DNA from: Pogonophryne albipinna | Lineage: Eukaryota; Chordata; Actinopteri; Perciformes; Artedidraconidae | DNA: 64,000 bases | Direction: 5' to 3' | NCBI GenBank assembly: GCA_028583405.1 | Contig: CM053253.1 | Location: forward strand, 1,793,208-1,857,207 | In this document: positions 48,773-61,800 of the stretch, piece by piece | Numbering within the stretch: position 1 is the stretch's first letter | Layout of the letters: every line of letters begins with the position of its first letter | The notes under the pieces: generated by a model | What the model saw: only the letters and a program-made list of their open reading frames with translations | Database searches by the model: none | What the model was told of the DNA's origin: nothing | Made by a program: the position numbers and the translations under genes

Positions 48773-49188
48773 GTGGGATCACGTTTATAAAATAATTAAA
48801 ATAATAATAACTCTATTTATTTATACTGCACACTTCATACACAGCTCAAAGTGCTTTAACAATTTGACACAGAACAAACTTAAAACATAATTCAAGTCAG
48901 AGGTTAACACATTCATGCAGTATCTGCACATGATTAATACATGAAGGTAAGATAGGCAAGGAAATAAATACAATATAATAACTAAACGTAAACTCCAAAT
49001 AACACAATTCGTAATAGTAGGAAATACACAATTAATAAATGCAGAAAAATGAAAGAAAGATATATACTTATAACATAGATATAATATAATAAGGCCGTTG
49101 AGGACCTTGCACACGGAAAATAGACCACAGACCAAGTTTTATATATTATTTTATTCTCCCGTGACCTTCCTCTCTCCTCTGAACGCAG

Positions 49189-49399
49189 ATCATCTCTCAG
49201 CTGGAGATGCAGGATGACTTTGATACGAGCAGCCAAAACACCAGCTACGTTAACTTCCACTCTGGTGACGCCAATGTGGGGGAGCAGGATCCGCCCCCCA
49301 CCCACCCTGGAGCTGAAGCCCACCCCCTTCCACACACTGATCCTGGACCTGCCCGGCGTCTGCTTCATGGACCTGACGGGCATCAACACGCTGATAAAG
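49189..49399 (+). pseudogene. slc26a9: slc26a9 exon 16, second copy, frameshifted
   Basis: 211 bases against 210 in the first copy. A C-run of six (49294-49299) instead of five shifts the frame after EQDPPP and loses the STAS strand FHTLILDLPG. It is either a homopolymer sequencing error or a damaging allele. Confidence 0.88.
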
Positions 49400-49459
49400 G
49401 TTAGAAACGTTTACAATGAAAATAATTGGGAAAAGATCAAAGATTCAATGGTTTTATTG

Positions 49460-52277
49460 TCAAATGCACATTTACTCAAGTAGAAGTACAGATACTGGTG
49501 TTTAAAAATACTCTGGTGAAAGTAGAAGTACTCACTAAACTTCTTTACTCAAGTCAAAGTAAAGAGGCTTTGAAATGTACTTCAGTAAAAAGTACCCATA
49601 ACTAGCAGCTGCTTTAAAGAGTACCTGACCTCCCTTTATATTAATAGAACAATAATGTCATTGTTAGCTAATGAATGTTTCCATGCTGAACAACGGCAAC
49701 ATGACAACGTTTCCATTGGTCCCTCTTCTTTAGAGAAGACCAGGAAATGATGGATACACGGATCGTGTTCAAATCAATAGGCACGCAATGACTCTAAAGA
49801 ATAATGATCACGCCACCAAACACACATTCAGACTAAAGGAACCAGCAGTTTGGAAAATGAGAGAAATAGAAAGTTCAGGTATTTGGGTTCAACATGTAAG
49901 AAGTAGAAAGTACAGGTATTTGGGTTCAACATGTAAGAAGTAGAAAGTACAGGTATTTGTGTTCAACATGTAAGAAGTAGAAAGTACAGGTATTTGAGTT
50001 CAACATGTAAGAAGTAGAAAGTACAGGTATTTGGGTTCAACATGTAAGAAGTAGAAAGTACAGGTATTTGGGTTCAACATGTAAGAAGTAGAAAGTACAG
50101 GTATTTGTGTTCAACATGTAAGAAGTAGAAAGTACAGGTATTTGAGTTCAACATGTAAGAAGTAGAAAGTACAGGTATTTGAGTTCAACATGTAAGAAGT
50201 AGAAAGTACAGGTATTTGTGTTCAACATGTAAGAAGTAGAAAGTACAGGTATTTGTGTTCAACATGTAAGAAGTAGAAAGTACAGGTATTTGGGTTCAAC
50301 ATGTAAGAAGTAGAAAGTACAGGTATTTGGGTTCAACATGTGAGAAGTAGAAAGTACAGGTATTTGGGTTCAACATGTAAGAAGTAGAAAGTAGAGGTAT
50401 TTGAGTTCAACATGTAAGAAGTAGAAAGTACAGGTATTTGTGTTCAACATGTAAGAAGTAGAAAGTACAGGTATTTGAGTTCAACATGTAAGAAGTAGAA
50501 AGTACAGGTATTTGGGTTCAACATGTAAGAAGTAGAAAGTACAGGTATTTGGGTTCAACATGTAAGAAGTAGAAAGTACAGGTATTTGAGTTCAACATGT
50601 AAGAAGTAGAAAGTACAGGTATTTGTGTTCAACATGTAAGAAGTAGAAAGTACAGGTATTTGTGTTCAACATGTAAGAAGTAGAAAGTACAGGTATTTGG
50701 GTTCAACATGTAAGAAGTAGAAAGTACAGGTATTTGGGTTCAACATGTGAGAAGTAGAAAGTACAGGTATTTGGGTTCAACATGTAAGAAGTAGAAAGTA
50801 GAGGTATTTGAGTTCAACATGTAAGAAGTAGAAAGTACAGGTATTTGTGTTCAACATGTAAGAAGTAGAAAGTACAGGTATTTGGGTTCAACATGTAAGA
50901 AGTAGAAAGTACAGGTATTTGGGTTCAACATGAGAGAAGTAGAAAGTACAGGTATTTGGGTTCAACATGTAAGAAGTAGAAAGTACAGGTATTTGTGTTC
51001 AACATGTAAGAAGTAGAAAGTACAGGTATTTGGGTTCAACATGTAAGAAGTAGAAAGTACAGGTATTTGTGTTCAACATGTAAGAAGTAGAAAGTACAGG
51101 TATTTGGGTTCAACATGTAAGAAGTAGAAAGTACAGGTATTTGTGTTCAACATGTGAGAAGTAGAAAGTACAGGTATTTGTGTTCAACATGTAAGAAGTA
51201 GAAAGTACAGGTATTTGGGTTCAACATGTAAGAAGTAGAAAGTACAGGTATTTGAGTTCAACATGTAAGAAGTAGAAAGTACAGGTATTTGGGTTCAACA
51301 TGAGAGAAGTAGAAAGTACAGGTATTTGAGTTCAACATGTAAGAAGTAGAAAGTACAGGTATTTGGGTTCAACATGTGAGAAGTAGAAAGTACAGGTATT
51401 TGAGTTCAACATGTAAGAAGTAGAAAGTACAGGTATTTGGGTTCAACATGTAAGAAGTAGAAAGTACAGGTATTTGAGTTCAACATGTAAGAAGTAGAAA
51501 GTACAGGTATTTGGGTTCAACATGTAAGAAGTAGAAAGTACAGGTATTTGAGTTCAACATGTAAGAAGTAGAAAGTACAGGTATTTGGGTTCAACATGTA
51601 AGAAGTAGAAAGTACAGGTATTTGAGTTCAACATGTAAGAAGTAGAAAGTACAGGTATTTGGGTTCAACATGTGAGAAGTAGAAAGTACAGGTATTTGGG
51701 TTCAACATGTGAGAAGTAGAAAGTACAGGTATTTGGGTTCAACATGTGAGAAGTAGAAAGTACAGGTATTTGGGTTCAACATGTAAGAAGTAGAAAGTTC
51801 AGGTATTTGGGTTCAACATGTGAGAAGTAGAAAGTACAGGTATTTGGGTTCAACATGTGAGAAGTAGAAAGTACAGGTATTTGGGTTCAACATGTAAGAA
51901 GTAGAAAGTTCAGGTATTTGGGTTCAACATGTGAGAAGTAGAAAGTACAGGTATTTGGGTTCAACATGTAAGAAGTAGAAAGTACAGGTATTTGGGTTCA
52001 ACATGTGAGAAGTAGAAAGTTCAGGTATTTGGGTTCAACATGTAAGAAGTAGAAAGTTCAGGTATTTGGGTTCAACATGTGAGAAGTAGAAAGTACAGGT
52101 ATTTGTGTTCAACATGTAAGAAGTAGAAAGTACAGGTATTTGTGTTCAACATGTAAGAAGTAGAAAGTACAGGTATTTGTGTTCAACATGTAAGAAGTAA
52201 AAGTAAAGTACTGATACCAGAAAAATGTACTTAAGTCCAGTAGCAAAGTATTTGTACTCCACTACTTCCCACCCCTG
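49460..52277 (-). mobile_element. hAT-type element, intron 16 (second copy)
   Basis: Counterpart of 37569-41223 with the same ends. Its 37-bp array (about 49866-52197) is roughly 0.8 kb shorter. Confidence 0.8.
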
Positions 52278-52632
52278 CACATAAGCTACAGTGTAGAAAT
52301 GGCAATGAAATTCTTCTGACCTGAGCTCCCCCAACAATGCAATTTATATAATAAAATACAAAAATAGTGCAAGAAGACATGTAAATAGAATATGATAAGT
52401 ACAAGAACAGAATATGAAATTAAATAATGTACATTAAGACAATTAAATATGATTGATTAATTCATTGCTATTTTCTAATTATTAATATCTACGCTGAAAT
52501 GACTGTGATTTCTTTCAATATGTTGGCCCTTATTACACCTTTATTACACCCTTATATCTTGTAATTTTTAAGTGTGAGTGTAAGAAAATGCTAGTTATTC
52601 AAACACTCTCCTTTCCTTTATTCCCCTCACAG

Positions 52633-52687
52633 ATGAACTCCAGCTACACGACGCTGGGCATTAAACTGTACCTGGCTAACGTTCAAG
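52633..52687 (+). CDS. slc26a9: slc26a9 exon 17, second copy
   Basis: Identical coding sequence to 41579-41633. Confidence 0.82.
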
Positions 52688-52895
52688 GTAAGATCTTATT
52701 TAAATGTGCTCAGGAGAATTTCACAGTTGTTTGCAAAGAAACAGAGATGTAATCATTCATTCAACAAGAAGTGTTAAGGTCTGAAGGACACTGAGATTAA
52801 GTAAACTCTTATCATACAATGACGCACGTGCCTCCTTCAGGTAAATACTCTGTGGTGATTCACAGTTTGAGATAACATCCTTTGTTTCACTCTGT

Positions 52896-55658
52896 TTAAA
52901 GGTCAACATGTGTCCCCTCTTCTCCATGTCTCTTCTACATCAACATGTGTCCCCTCTTCTTCATGTCTCTTCTACATCAACATGTGTCCCCTCTTCTTCA
53001 TGTCTCTTCTACATCAACATGTGTCCCCTCTTCTCCATGTCTCTTCTACATCAACATGTGTCCCCTCTTCTTCATGTCTCTTCTACATCAACATGTGTCC
53101 CCTCTTCTTCATGTCTCTTCTACATCAACATGTGTCCCCTCTTCTCCATGTCTCTTCTACATCAACATGTGTCCCCTCTTCTTCATGTCTCTTCTACATC
53201 AACATGTGTCCCCTCTTCTTCATGTCTCTTCTACATCAACATGTGTCCCCTCTTCTCCATGTCTCTTCTACATCAACATGTGTCCCCTCTTCTTCATGTC
53301 TCTTCTACATCAACATGTGTCCCCTCTTCTTCATGTCTCTTCTACATCAACATGTGTCCCCTCTTCTTCATGTCTCTTCTACATCAACATGTGTCCCCTC
53401 TTCTTCATGTCTCTTCTACATCAACATGTGTCCCCTCTTCTTCATGTCTCTTCTACATCAACATGTGTCCCCTCTTCTTCATGTCTCTTCTACATCAACA
53501 TGTGTCCCCTCTTCTTCATGTCTCTTCTACATCAACATGTGTCCCCTCTTCTTCATGTCTCTTCTACATAAACATGTGTCCCCTCTTCTTCATGTCTCTT
53601 CTACATCAACATGTGTCCCCTCTTCTTCATGTCTCTTCTACATCAACATGTGTCCCCTCTTCTTCATGTCTCTTCTACATCAACATGTGTCCCTTCTTCT
53701 TCATGTCTCTTCTACATCAACATGTGTCCCCTCTTCTTCATGTCTCTTCTACATCAACATGTGTCCCCTCTTCTTCATGTCTCTTCTACATCAACATGTG
53801 TCCCCTCTTCTTCATGTCTCTTCTACATCAACATGTGTCCCCTCTTCTCCATGTCTCTTCTACATCAACATGTGTCCCCTCTTCTTCATGTCTCTTCTAC
53901 ATCAACATGTGTCCCCTCTTCTTCATGTCTCTTCTACATCAACATGTGTCCCCTCTTCTTCATGTCTCTTCTACATAAACATGTGTCCCCTCTTCTTCAT
54001 GTCTCTTCTACATCAACATGTGTCCCCTCTTCTTCATGTCTCTTCTACATCAACATGTGTCCCCTCTTCTTCATGTCTCTTCTACATCAACATGTGTCCC
54101 TTCTTCTTCATGTCTCTTCTACATCAACATGTGTCCCCTCTTCTCCATGTCTCTTCTACATCAACATGTGTCCCCTCTTCTTCATGTCTCTTCTACATCA
54201 ACATGTGTCCCCTCTTCTTCATGTCTCTTCTACATCAACATGTGTCCCCTCTTCTCCATGTCTCTTCTACATCAACATGTGTCCCCTCTTCTTCATGTCT
54301 CTTCTATGTCAACATTTGTCCCCTCTTCTTCATGTCTCTTCTACATCAACATGTGTCCCCTCTTCCTCATGTCTCTTCTACATCAACATGTGTCCCCTCT
54401 TCTTCATGTCTCTTCTACATCAACATGTGTCCCCTCTTCTCCATGTCTCTTCTACATCAACATGTGTCCCCTCTTCTTCATGTCTCTTCTACATCAACAT
54501 GTGTCCCCTCTTCTTCATGTCTCTTCTACATCAACATGTTTTCCCTCTTCTTCATGTCTCTTCTACATCAACATGTGTCCCCTCTTCTTCACGTCTCTTC
54601 TACATCAACATGTGTCCCCTCTTCTTCACGTCTCTTCTACATCAACATGTGTCCCCTCTTCTCCACGTCTCTTCTACATCAACATGTGTCCCCTCTTCTT
54701 CATGTCTCTTCTACATCAACATGTGTCCCCTCTTCTTCATGTCTCTTCTACATCAACATGTGTCCCCTCTTCTTCATGTCTCTTCTACATCAACATGTGT
54801 CCCCTCTTCTTCATGTCTCTTCTACATCAACATGTTTTCCCTCTTCTTCATGTCTCTTCTACATCAACATGTGTCCCCTCTTCTTCACGTCTCTTCTACA
54901 TCAACATGTGTCCCCTCTTCTTCACGTCTCTTCTACATCAACATGTGTCCCCTCTTCTCCACGTCTCTTCTACATCAACATGTGTCCCCTCTTCTTCATG
55001 TCTCTTCTACATCAACATGTGTCCCCTCTTCTCCATGTCTCTTCTACATCAACATGTGTCCCCTCTTCTTCATGTCTCTTCTACATCAACATGTGTCCCC
55101 TCTTCTTCATGTCTCTTCTACATCAACATGTGTCCCCTCTTCTTCATGTCTCTTCTACATCAGCATGTGTCCCCTCTTCTTCATGTCTCTTCTACATCAG
55201 CATGTGTCCCCTCTGTGGAAAGAGACTCTGAAAGTTTCAGGAACAAAGATTCTCTCTCTTTTTGATCCATTTCTATAAAAACCTGTCTGAAAATGAGCTG
55301 ATCAGATTTTGGCCACTTTATGATGTCATAATGATGTTTTGTCTTGTGTAACCGTTAGCCAATCACCAACCAAGGTAACCCCCCCCCCCCCCCCCCCTTA
55401 TCACCTGACTCTCCTCCTAGAGCACCATTGAGTTCTTTGTAACCAAATGTCTCTCAGAGGGGCGTGGGGAGGGGCTCCTTATTTTCATCTAAAGTAACAG
55501 ACAGAGAATCAGCACTTTGGAAACAGGGCTGAAACAGAGGGGATTATGGGTAATGCTGCAATGATCTGTTTGGTGTTTCAGCCAATCAGAGACAGGCTCT
55601 GTATATATCTGAGACCTGTGATATATTGATGAAAAACAGTAGAATAGGCGACCTTTAA
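52896..55658 (+). mobile_element. MITE A with minisatellite, intron 17 (second copy)
   Basis: TTAA-bounded counterpart of 41842-43484. Its 37-bp array (about 52903-55213, roughly 62 units) is almost twice as long. Confidence 0.82.
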
Positions 55659-55687
55659 ATCTTCCTGTGATATGTGTTGTCTGGCAG

Positions 55688-55824
55688 CTCAGGTGTACGA
55701 GGAGCTGGAGGCCGGAGGAGCGTTTGATGACGGGAATATTTCCCGCAGTAATCTCTTCCTCTCCGTCCACGATGCCGTTGTGTTTGCTCAGCAGAGCTCA
55801 GCAGAGAGGAGGGTCTCCCGGGAG
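55688..55824 (+). CDS. slc26a9: slc26a9 exon 18, second copy
   Basis: Same coding sequence as 43514-43650. Confidence 0.85.
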
Positions 55825-56388
55825 GTAAATAAATAAATAACTTTATCATACAAATTCTTCTTCAGAGTTTCACTCAAACATACATTCTAATGTTAGTGAA
55901 ACAGACTCCAATACTTCACACACAATTCTTCTGAGCTGAGCTCCTCCAACAATGCAACATATAATTAAACAATTGTGCATGAAGTCTCTATACATGTAAA
56001 TAGAATATGATATGTACAAGACCATAAATAATGTATATGAAGACAACATTTGATACGGTTAATTAATTACTATGTTCTAATTATTCATATCTACGCTAAC
56101 ATTACTGTTCACCCATATTACACATCACCCTTATATCTTGTAATTTAAGTGTGAGTGTCAGACATAGACATATGTATCCACAAAGCACCACATTCCTCTT
56201 TTAGCACAGCTTTGATCACCCGCTCAAGGGTTAACAGAAACATCACACAGGATCTTGTAAGAGCCGCAGCGAGCTAAATAACTCCTAGGTCAGGCTGCAT
56301 ATGAAATGCTGTGAGCCTGATGGAAATACAGGAAATGAATCATCTTCTGTTTGACTTTAAATATGTACGTGCGCTGTGTTTGCTGCAG

Positions 56389-56430
56389 GAACTCTCCTCT
56401 AACATTAATGTGGAGAAGGATCTGGAGCAG
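56389..56430 (+). CDS. slc26a9: slc26a9 exon 19, second copy
   Basis: Same coding sequence as 44215-44256. Confidence 0.8.
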
Positions 56431-56512
56431 GTAGGCACTAGTTTCAAATACAAGCTGAAAGAATTCACAGTAAAACCTTTCCTCTTTATCTAATATTGTT
56501 TTACTTTTACAG

Positions 56513-56530
56513 GAAATGTTTGAGCACTGA
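56513..56530 (+). CDS. slc26a9: slc26a9 exon 20, second copy
   Basis: Same EMFEH and TGA as 44339-44356, followed by AATAAA at 56590. Confidence 0.8.
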   Translation, partial: EMFEH

Positions 56531-56749
56531 TGCTGCAGTGAGGATGAGCAGAAGAAGATAGCAAACCTGTTTTTAATGTCACTTTGATGAATAAAAAATT
56601 GTTGCTGACAACTCTGTATTGAATATCCGTCATCTAATTAAAATGGTAAACTTAGAGTACTCTGTGGTGTCAGTAAGCCCAAGTTGATGTCTTGCTATTA
56701 ATCAGACATACTTAGGATATAGGAAACCATAGGAAGGAAATATCTTGAG

Positions 56750-57290
56750 GAATAGTCAGAATTTAAAAAAAGTTTGATTGCTTAGAATTCTGATTAAAAA
56801 AAGAGTCAGAAATCTAAGAATATAATCAACATCTGAGAAAAAAGTCAGACTGTGAGAATTGTCAGGTTTCATCAAAATTGAGACGAGTCAGGTTTCTGAA
56901 TTTTGAGAAAAAAAGTCAAATTATAAGAAAAAAGTCGAAGTTTGGAAAAAAAGTAAAAAAAAAAGAAAAAAGTCGAAGTTTGGAAAAATGAATAATTCTT
57001 AGAAAGAAGTCAGAAATCAGAATTTTGAGAAAAAAGTCAAAATCTGAGAAAAAGTGAGAAGAAATTCCAAATGTTAGAAAAAAATCTGGGAAAAGTCAGA
57101 TTTCAGAATTTTGAGAAAGAAAAGTCAAATTCGGAGAAAATCATTTTAAATCTTAAAAAAAATCAAAGTCTGAGAAAAGTCAACAAATTCTAAATCTGAG
57201 AAAAAGTCCAAAAGAGAAAAAAAGTCCAAGTTTGTAAAACAAAAATATTCTTTGACTTTAATCTCAGATCTCAATAAAAACAAAATTCAG
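56750..57290 (-). repeat. A-rich degenerate repeat (second copy)
   Basis: Counterpart of 44570-45060 (gaaaaaagtcagaaatctga variants). Confidence 0.75.
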
Positions 57291-57326
57291 ATGTTGCTCT
57301 AACCTCCTGGATCACACGGGGTTTTA

Positions 57327-57740
57327 TCCATCCATCTTCTTCCGCTTATCCGTGGTCGGGTCGCGGGGGTAGCAGTTCCAGCAGAGAGCCCCAAACTTCC
57401 TTTTCCCTGGCGACATCAACCAGCTCTGACTGGGGGATCCCAAGGCGCTCCCAGGCCAGCGAAGAGATATAATCCCTCCACCTGGTCCTAGGTCTACCCC
57501 TTGGTCTCTTCCCAGCTGGACGTGCCTGGAACACCTCCCTAGGGAGGCGCCCAGGTGGCATCCTAACTAGGTGCCCGAACCACCTCAACTGGCTCCTTTC
57601 GACGCGAAGGAGGAGCGGCTCAACTCCGAGTCCCTCCCTGATGACCGAACTTCTCACCTTATCCCTAAGGGAGACGCCAGCCACCCTGCGGAGAAAACCC
57701 ATCTCGGCCGCTTGTATCCGCGATCTCGTTCTTTCGGTCA
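57327..57740 (-). mobile_element. LINE 3' fragment present only in the second copy
   Basis: On the minus strand it reads ERTRSRIQAAEMGFLRRVAG, then LRWFGHLVRMPPGRLPRE, ending PRPDHG, the LINE reverse-transcriptase C terminus. A ccatccat tail sits at its 3' end (left side). The first copy has cattgtttgcgaaaatg at this place (45124-45140). Confidence 0.85.
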
Positions 57741-58730
57741 ATTCTCTGCAACCCATTCCTGTAAAGTAAAGTCCTGAAATCACCGGTTTATTTTGTATTC
57801 ATCTGATAAACCTCCCACTGCCCTCTTCAGTTGCATCTCAACTGCTCAGTGATCAGTACTGGACTCCACTGACAGGGGGCGCTACACACCAGCACAACAA
57901 ACCCTCAAAATTCAGGTTTCACAATTTTGAGAAAAAAATTGTGAGAAAATTCAGGTTTCACAATTTTGAGGGGAAAAGTCAAATTCTGGGAAAAATCTGA
58001 GAACAAATCTGAGAAAATGTCAAAATATGAGAAAAGGTCTTCTTTTTTAATTAGATTTCTGACTTTAATCTCAGATCTCAATAAGAAAATCAGTTCTAAA
58101 AAAGAAATTCAGATGTGGCTCTCATCTCCAGTATCACACCGGGTTTTGTTGTTTGTGAAAATGAATTCTCTGCAACCCAATCCTGAAGATATATTCCTTA
58201 AATCACCGGTTTATTTCTTTATTCAACTGCTCAGTGATCAGTACTGGACTCCACTGACAGGGGGCGCTACACACCAGCACAACACACCCCGAAAACAAGT
58301 GAGCAATGAGGGGAGCCCACTCCTCACAATATCTGCTGACTACAGTCATACTCAAGCTGCTGCAATTAAGACAGGAGACACCGCTGTGAGCCAGATGCGT
58401 CCCAGCGGGGGGGAACACAACATCAGCACTTTGTAAAGTCTGCGAGAAGCACACTCTGTAGTGTCCTGCCACTACGGGAGAGGCAGGGCGATGAAACTAC
58501 TGTAGTGAAGGCTTATTTTTTGGTTGTGCAGCGTGGCATCATGGGAGTTGTAGTCTTCAGCTTCGCCTGGTTACGATTCCTTCAGTGTTCAGGAGATCTT
58601 TAGCGTCTCCTCCTCTCCTCTGATATAAAGCAACAGTGAACAAGATATAACATTAGTGAGTTTGCTCAATAACGCATGAATAATATAGTATTCTGCATAA
58701 TTATTACCTTATTACTTTGTATACACTTTG

Positions 58731-59187
58731 ATGTTTCGGAAATGCCTGACGTGTTTTGGACGTAATCTCGTCTTTGTTTACATTAGCAAGCCTCGCTAAC
58801 ACTCAGAGCTAACCTGTACTGAAGAGCACATGTGTTTAAAAAGCAGGAAATAAAAAAAGGGAACTCACCTTGTGATAAACCAGGAAGAGAAAAAGCATTT
58901 GAGCTCCATACTGTTTCAGAGATAATCCTTGATGTGGTTTAGAACAGGATGGCGTTTTATCACAGCAGAATTTAACGTTATCTCCGGTAGAATTCTGAGC
59001 AGGCATTAGCTTTTCAAGCAAAGGACCCAAAATGAGTGTTTCTCTAAACAGGGCTGGAATAGAGGGATATGAGGGATGTCTAAAATGCATGATCTGCGTG
59101 TATTTCGAGAAAAACACATCATAGACATATTTTTATATTTCTGAGACCCATAATATGCCTAAAAATAGCAAGATAGGAGACCTTTAA
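58731..59187 (+). mobile_element. MITE A right part (second copy)
   Basis: Counterpart of 46083-46575, with a small internal deletion near 58743. Confidence 0.6.
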
Positions 59188-59740
59188 TGTTCAAAAAGCT
59201 CTTTATTCTTCTCATACTGCCTGTGCTGCAGCACCTCTTTTCACCCTCTGTCTGAAACCAGAGCCCAGTCTGCTCTGATTGGTTAGCTTGCCGGCTCTGT
59301 TATGATTGGTCAACCACTTAGAGATGTCCCGCCCCTTAGCCTATCACGTACAATGTGTTTGAGTGCTAGCCAATAGGAGCGTGAGTTAGGGCTGCTCAAT
59401 TAATCGTATTTTAATCGCGATTACGATTATGGCTTGCAACGATTACGAAAACAACGTAATCGAAATAAAACTATTATTTTTTTATTATTATTATTACTTT
59501 TTATTTTTTGGTTTTTCAGTTGAGTTATACTTAAAGTTCAGGGTAATCAACTGTTCAAAACATACTGTTCAAATGTTTTTCTCCAATAAATGGATGTTTT
59601 CAAAGTCAATGAATATTAATAATCTCAATTACAATTATTGACCCAAATAATCGAGATTATGATTTTTGCCATAATCGAGCAGCCGTGAGTGTCATGTGGT
59701 GATGTCACTTTGTTCCGGAAGTAAACAAAGGAGTCTAACA
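59188..59740 (+). mobile_element. Element-B fragment with a nested hAT MITE (second copy)
   Basis: Counterpart of 46576-47120. The nested MITE lies at about 59388-59684. Confidence 0.7.
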
Positions 59741-60053
59741 GAGGCAAACTTCAGATTATCGGCTAATACAAAAATATGAATAACCACATTTGAGGGTTAA
59801 AAACTGTAGTCCACAAACCAATGGGTGACATCAGTCTTCTTCTATGGTGCCAACACTTTTGTTATCGGCCCTCATTACTGTACATTCAACGTTACCACTT
59901 TGATCCCTTTCCATTTATCTTACTAATTTAATTTGACCTTCTTTGTTGTGCAGAATAATTGCCCCTTATTATTATCTTTAGGTACACACCCCCTCCTCCA
60001 TTCTCTCTGGAGGTCAAACTGAGATTACACTGAAATGCTTTTATAGTTTAAAC

Positions 60054-60482
60054 CAGGCTGGGGAACCTCCGGCCCCAGGGACGTATACGGCCCGCGAGAC
60101 AATTTGGTACGGCCCTCGACGTAATTTATAAACACACGCAAAAAAGAAAAACATTTGAGAAATCTAGACCGCAAAAAAATTAAACAAGCGAGTGCCTGTT
60201 TTTCCTGGCCAAGGTCAGGGTCGTTGAACACAACACGAGCCTAACGTGTCATCACGTGGTATATGTCTCCTCTGACAGGGGTGTAGTTCTGACGGAGAGC
60301 ACCAGAACGCGGCTCTGGCACTTCAGAGATTGCAGTACCCATAAGGAGCCGTACACATGCCGCAGTTTCTGAATCTGTGATTTTAGTATTTTTAAGCAGA
60401 GGTCAGTAACTTGTATCCGGCCCTCGGAGGATATTGTAAAAATTGAAATGGCCCTTGAGAGGAAAAAGGTTCCCTACCCCTG
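60054..60482 (+). mobile_element. hAT MITE downstream of slc26a9
   Basis: 429 bp, starting CAGGCTGGGGAACC and ending GGTTCCCTACCCCTG. Perfect 8-bp target duplications GTTTAAAC lie at 60046-60053 and 60483-60490. Confidence 0.93.
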
Positions 60483-60490
60483 GTTTAAAC

Positions 60491-61400
60491 CCTTCCTCAG
60501 ACGAGACGCTGTTAAAACACGCCAGCCTCTCAATCCCTGTAATTGCAAGTTCTCATAACAATTAATGTGACACTCCTTGCACATGCATTGACCATGATGC
60601 TTTAATTAACCAGGTCCCTTTTAACGATATTAAAGACGGAGAGATTGATGTATTACATTTGTTTACACGCCCGGTGGTTTCACACTATGGAGGCTAATTG
60701 GATGGTGTCGGAGGGGGACTTTGTCATTTAGCGCTCGCTGTTTTTTATTAAGAGAGAGAATATTCAGCTCTGACCTTTCAGAAGCAAAATGTGGAGCGTT
60801 TTCATAACATCTTATTAAAAAGACTGTTTCTTAAATCTGCCCTGTAAGAGAGAGGATGACAGCTTAAAGGTCACCAATAAGCAAAATGCACTTTTTGATG
60901 TCTTTTATACATAAACATGTGTCCCCGGTGTGTGATCAGGCAAGAATGAAGGATCTGTTTTGTATTTTGAGCAAAACACTTCATTGATATGTTTTTATAT
61001 ATATCTGAGACCTATAATATATGCCTACAAACAGTACAATAGGAGACCTTTAAATGAACAGCTTTTTGACATTGATCAAGTGAGAGCAGTCGGCGTTTTG
61101 CATATGCATTTTCCAGCTGTATGTTTGGGGATCTATTTTGATTAATTAACAAAGCAGTGTGCAACCAGGATCATAAATCTTCATTGTGCGGTGTCAGCAT
61201 ATTGTTTTTGGACAGGGTTTGTTTACAGACTTGCTGAGCGCAGATCTGACCGCTGATCGCCGGCGTTAATTACTGCTGCACATTGTCTCATTCCAGCACT
61301 TCAACAGCAATTAAATGCACCAACAATGGCCCATTCTCTGGTGATTAATTAAGGCAAACATGATTGAGTTTGACTGGAGGATGCTTAATTATTTATAGTA
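60491..61400. promoter_or_regulatory. Homeodomain-motif-rich non-coding stretch
   Basis: Apart from the MITE at 60864-61053, this stretch has few signs of repeats. It holds about eight TAATTA/TTAATTAA-type motifs (near 60558, 60602, 60693, 61142, 61266, 61304, 61340 and 61386). This resembles a developmental enhancer or conserved non-coding element. Inference only. Confidence 0.3.
60864..61053 (+). mobile_element. MITE A, short copy
   Basis: 190 bp with TTAA at both ends: TTAAAGGTCACCAATAAGC ... acaataggagacctttaa. Contains tacataaacatgtgtccccg once, so it is unexpanded. Confidence 0.8.
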
Positions 61401-61659
61401 AAAATTACGATGCAAATACAAAAACACAAATATGCCAAAACACATGCATGGGAAGAAACATCTTCACCATCTTGAGGAAACATGCGCAGCGTTTACTAAA
61501 AGCGTTGCTTAAGCAAAATGCTGAAAGAATCTCACAACACAACGGAAACTAGGGGACATTAAAAAGGGACGCACACAGCTGGGACAGAGCGCTTGGTGAC
61601 GTTCAGAATTTTAAAACTGGACGACTTTAATCTGTTGCAAAGTTAGTCTGTCTCATAAC

Positions 61660-61800
61660 CAGAGTTGGGTGTAACGCGTTACTGTAATAATATTACTTTT
61701 GTCGGTAACGGAGTAGTGTAACGCGCTACTTTTATAATTCAGTAATCACACTACAGTTACTAACATTGCCCCGACACGCGTTACTTCGTTACTTACTAAA
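61660..61800 (+). mobile_element. Fish repeat with gtaacgcgttac core
   Basis: cagagttgggtgtaacgcgt followed by repeated ttact/taacgcg motifs. It looks like the left end of a hAT-type repeat; the right end was not located. Confidence 0.45.

Larger units (their letters stand above)
48371..59991 (+). other. Duplicated block 2, second copy
   Basis: Corresponds to 36474-47370 throughout. Differences include VNTR lengths, a LINE insertion, a 36-bp indel near 58655, a C-run in exon 16 and scattered substitutions. It continues into single-copy sequence after 59991. Confidence 0.92.
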
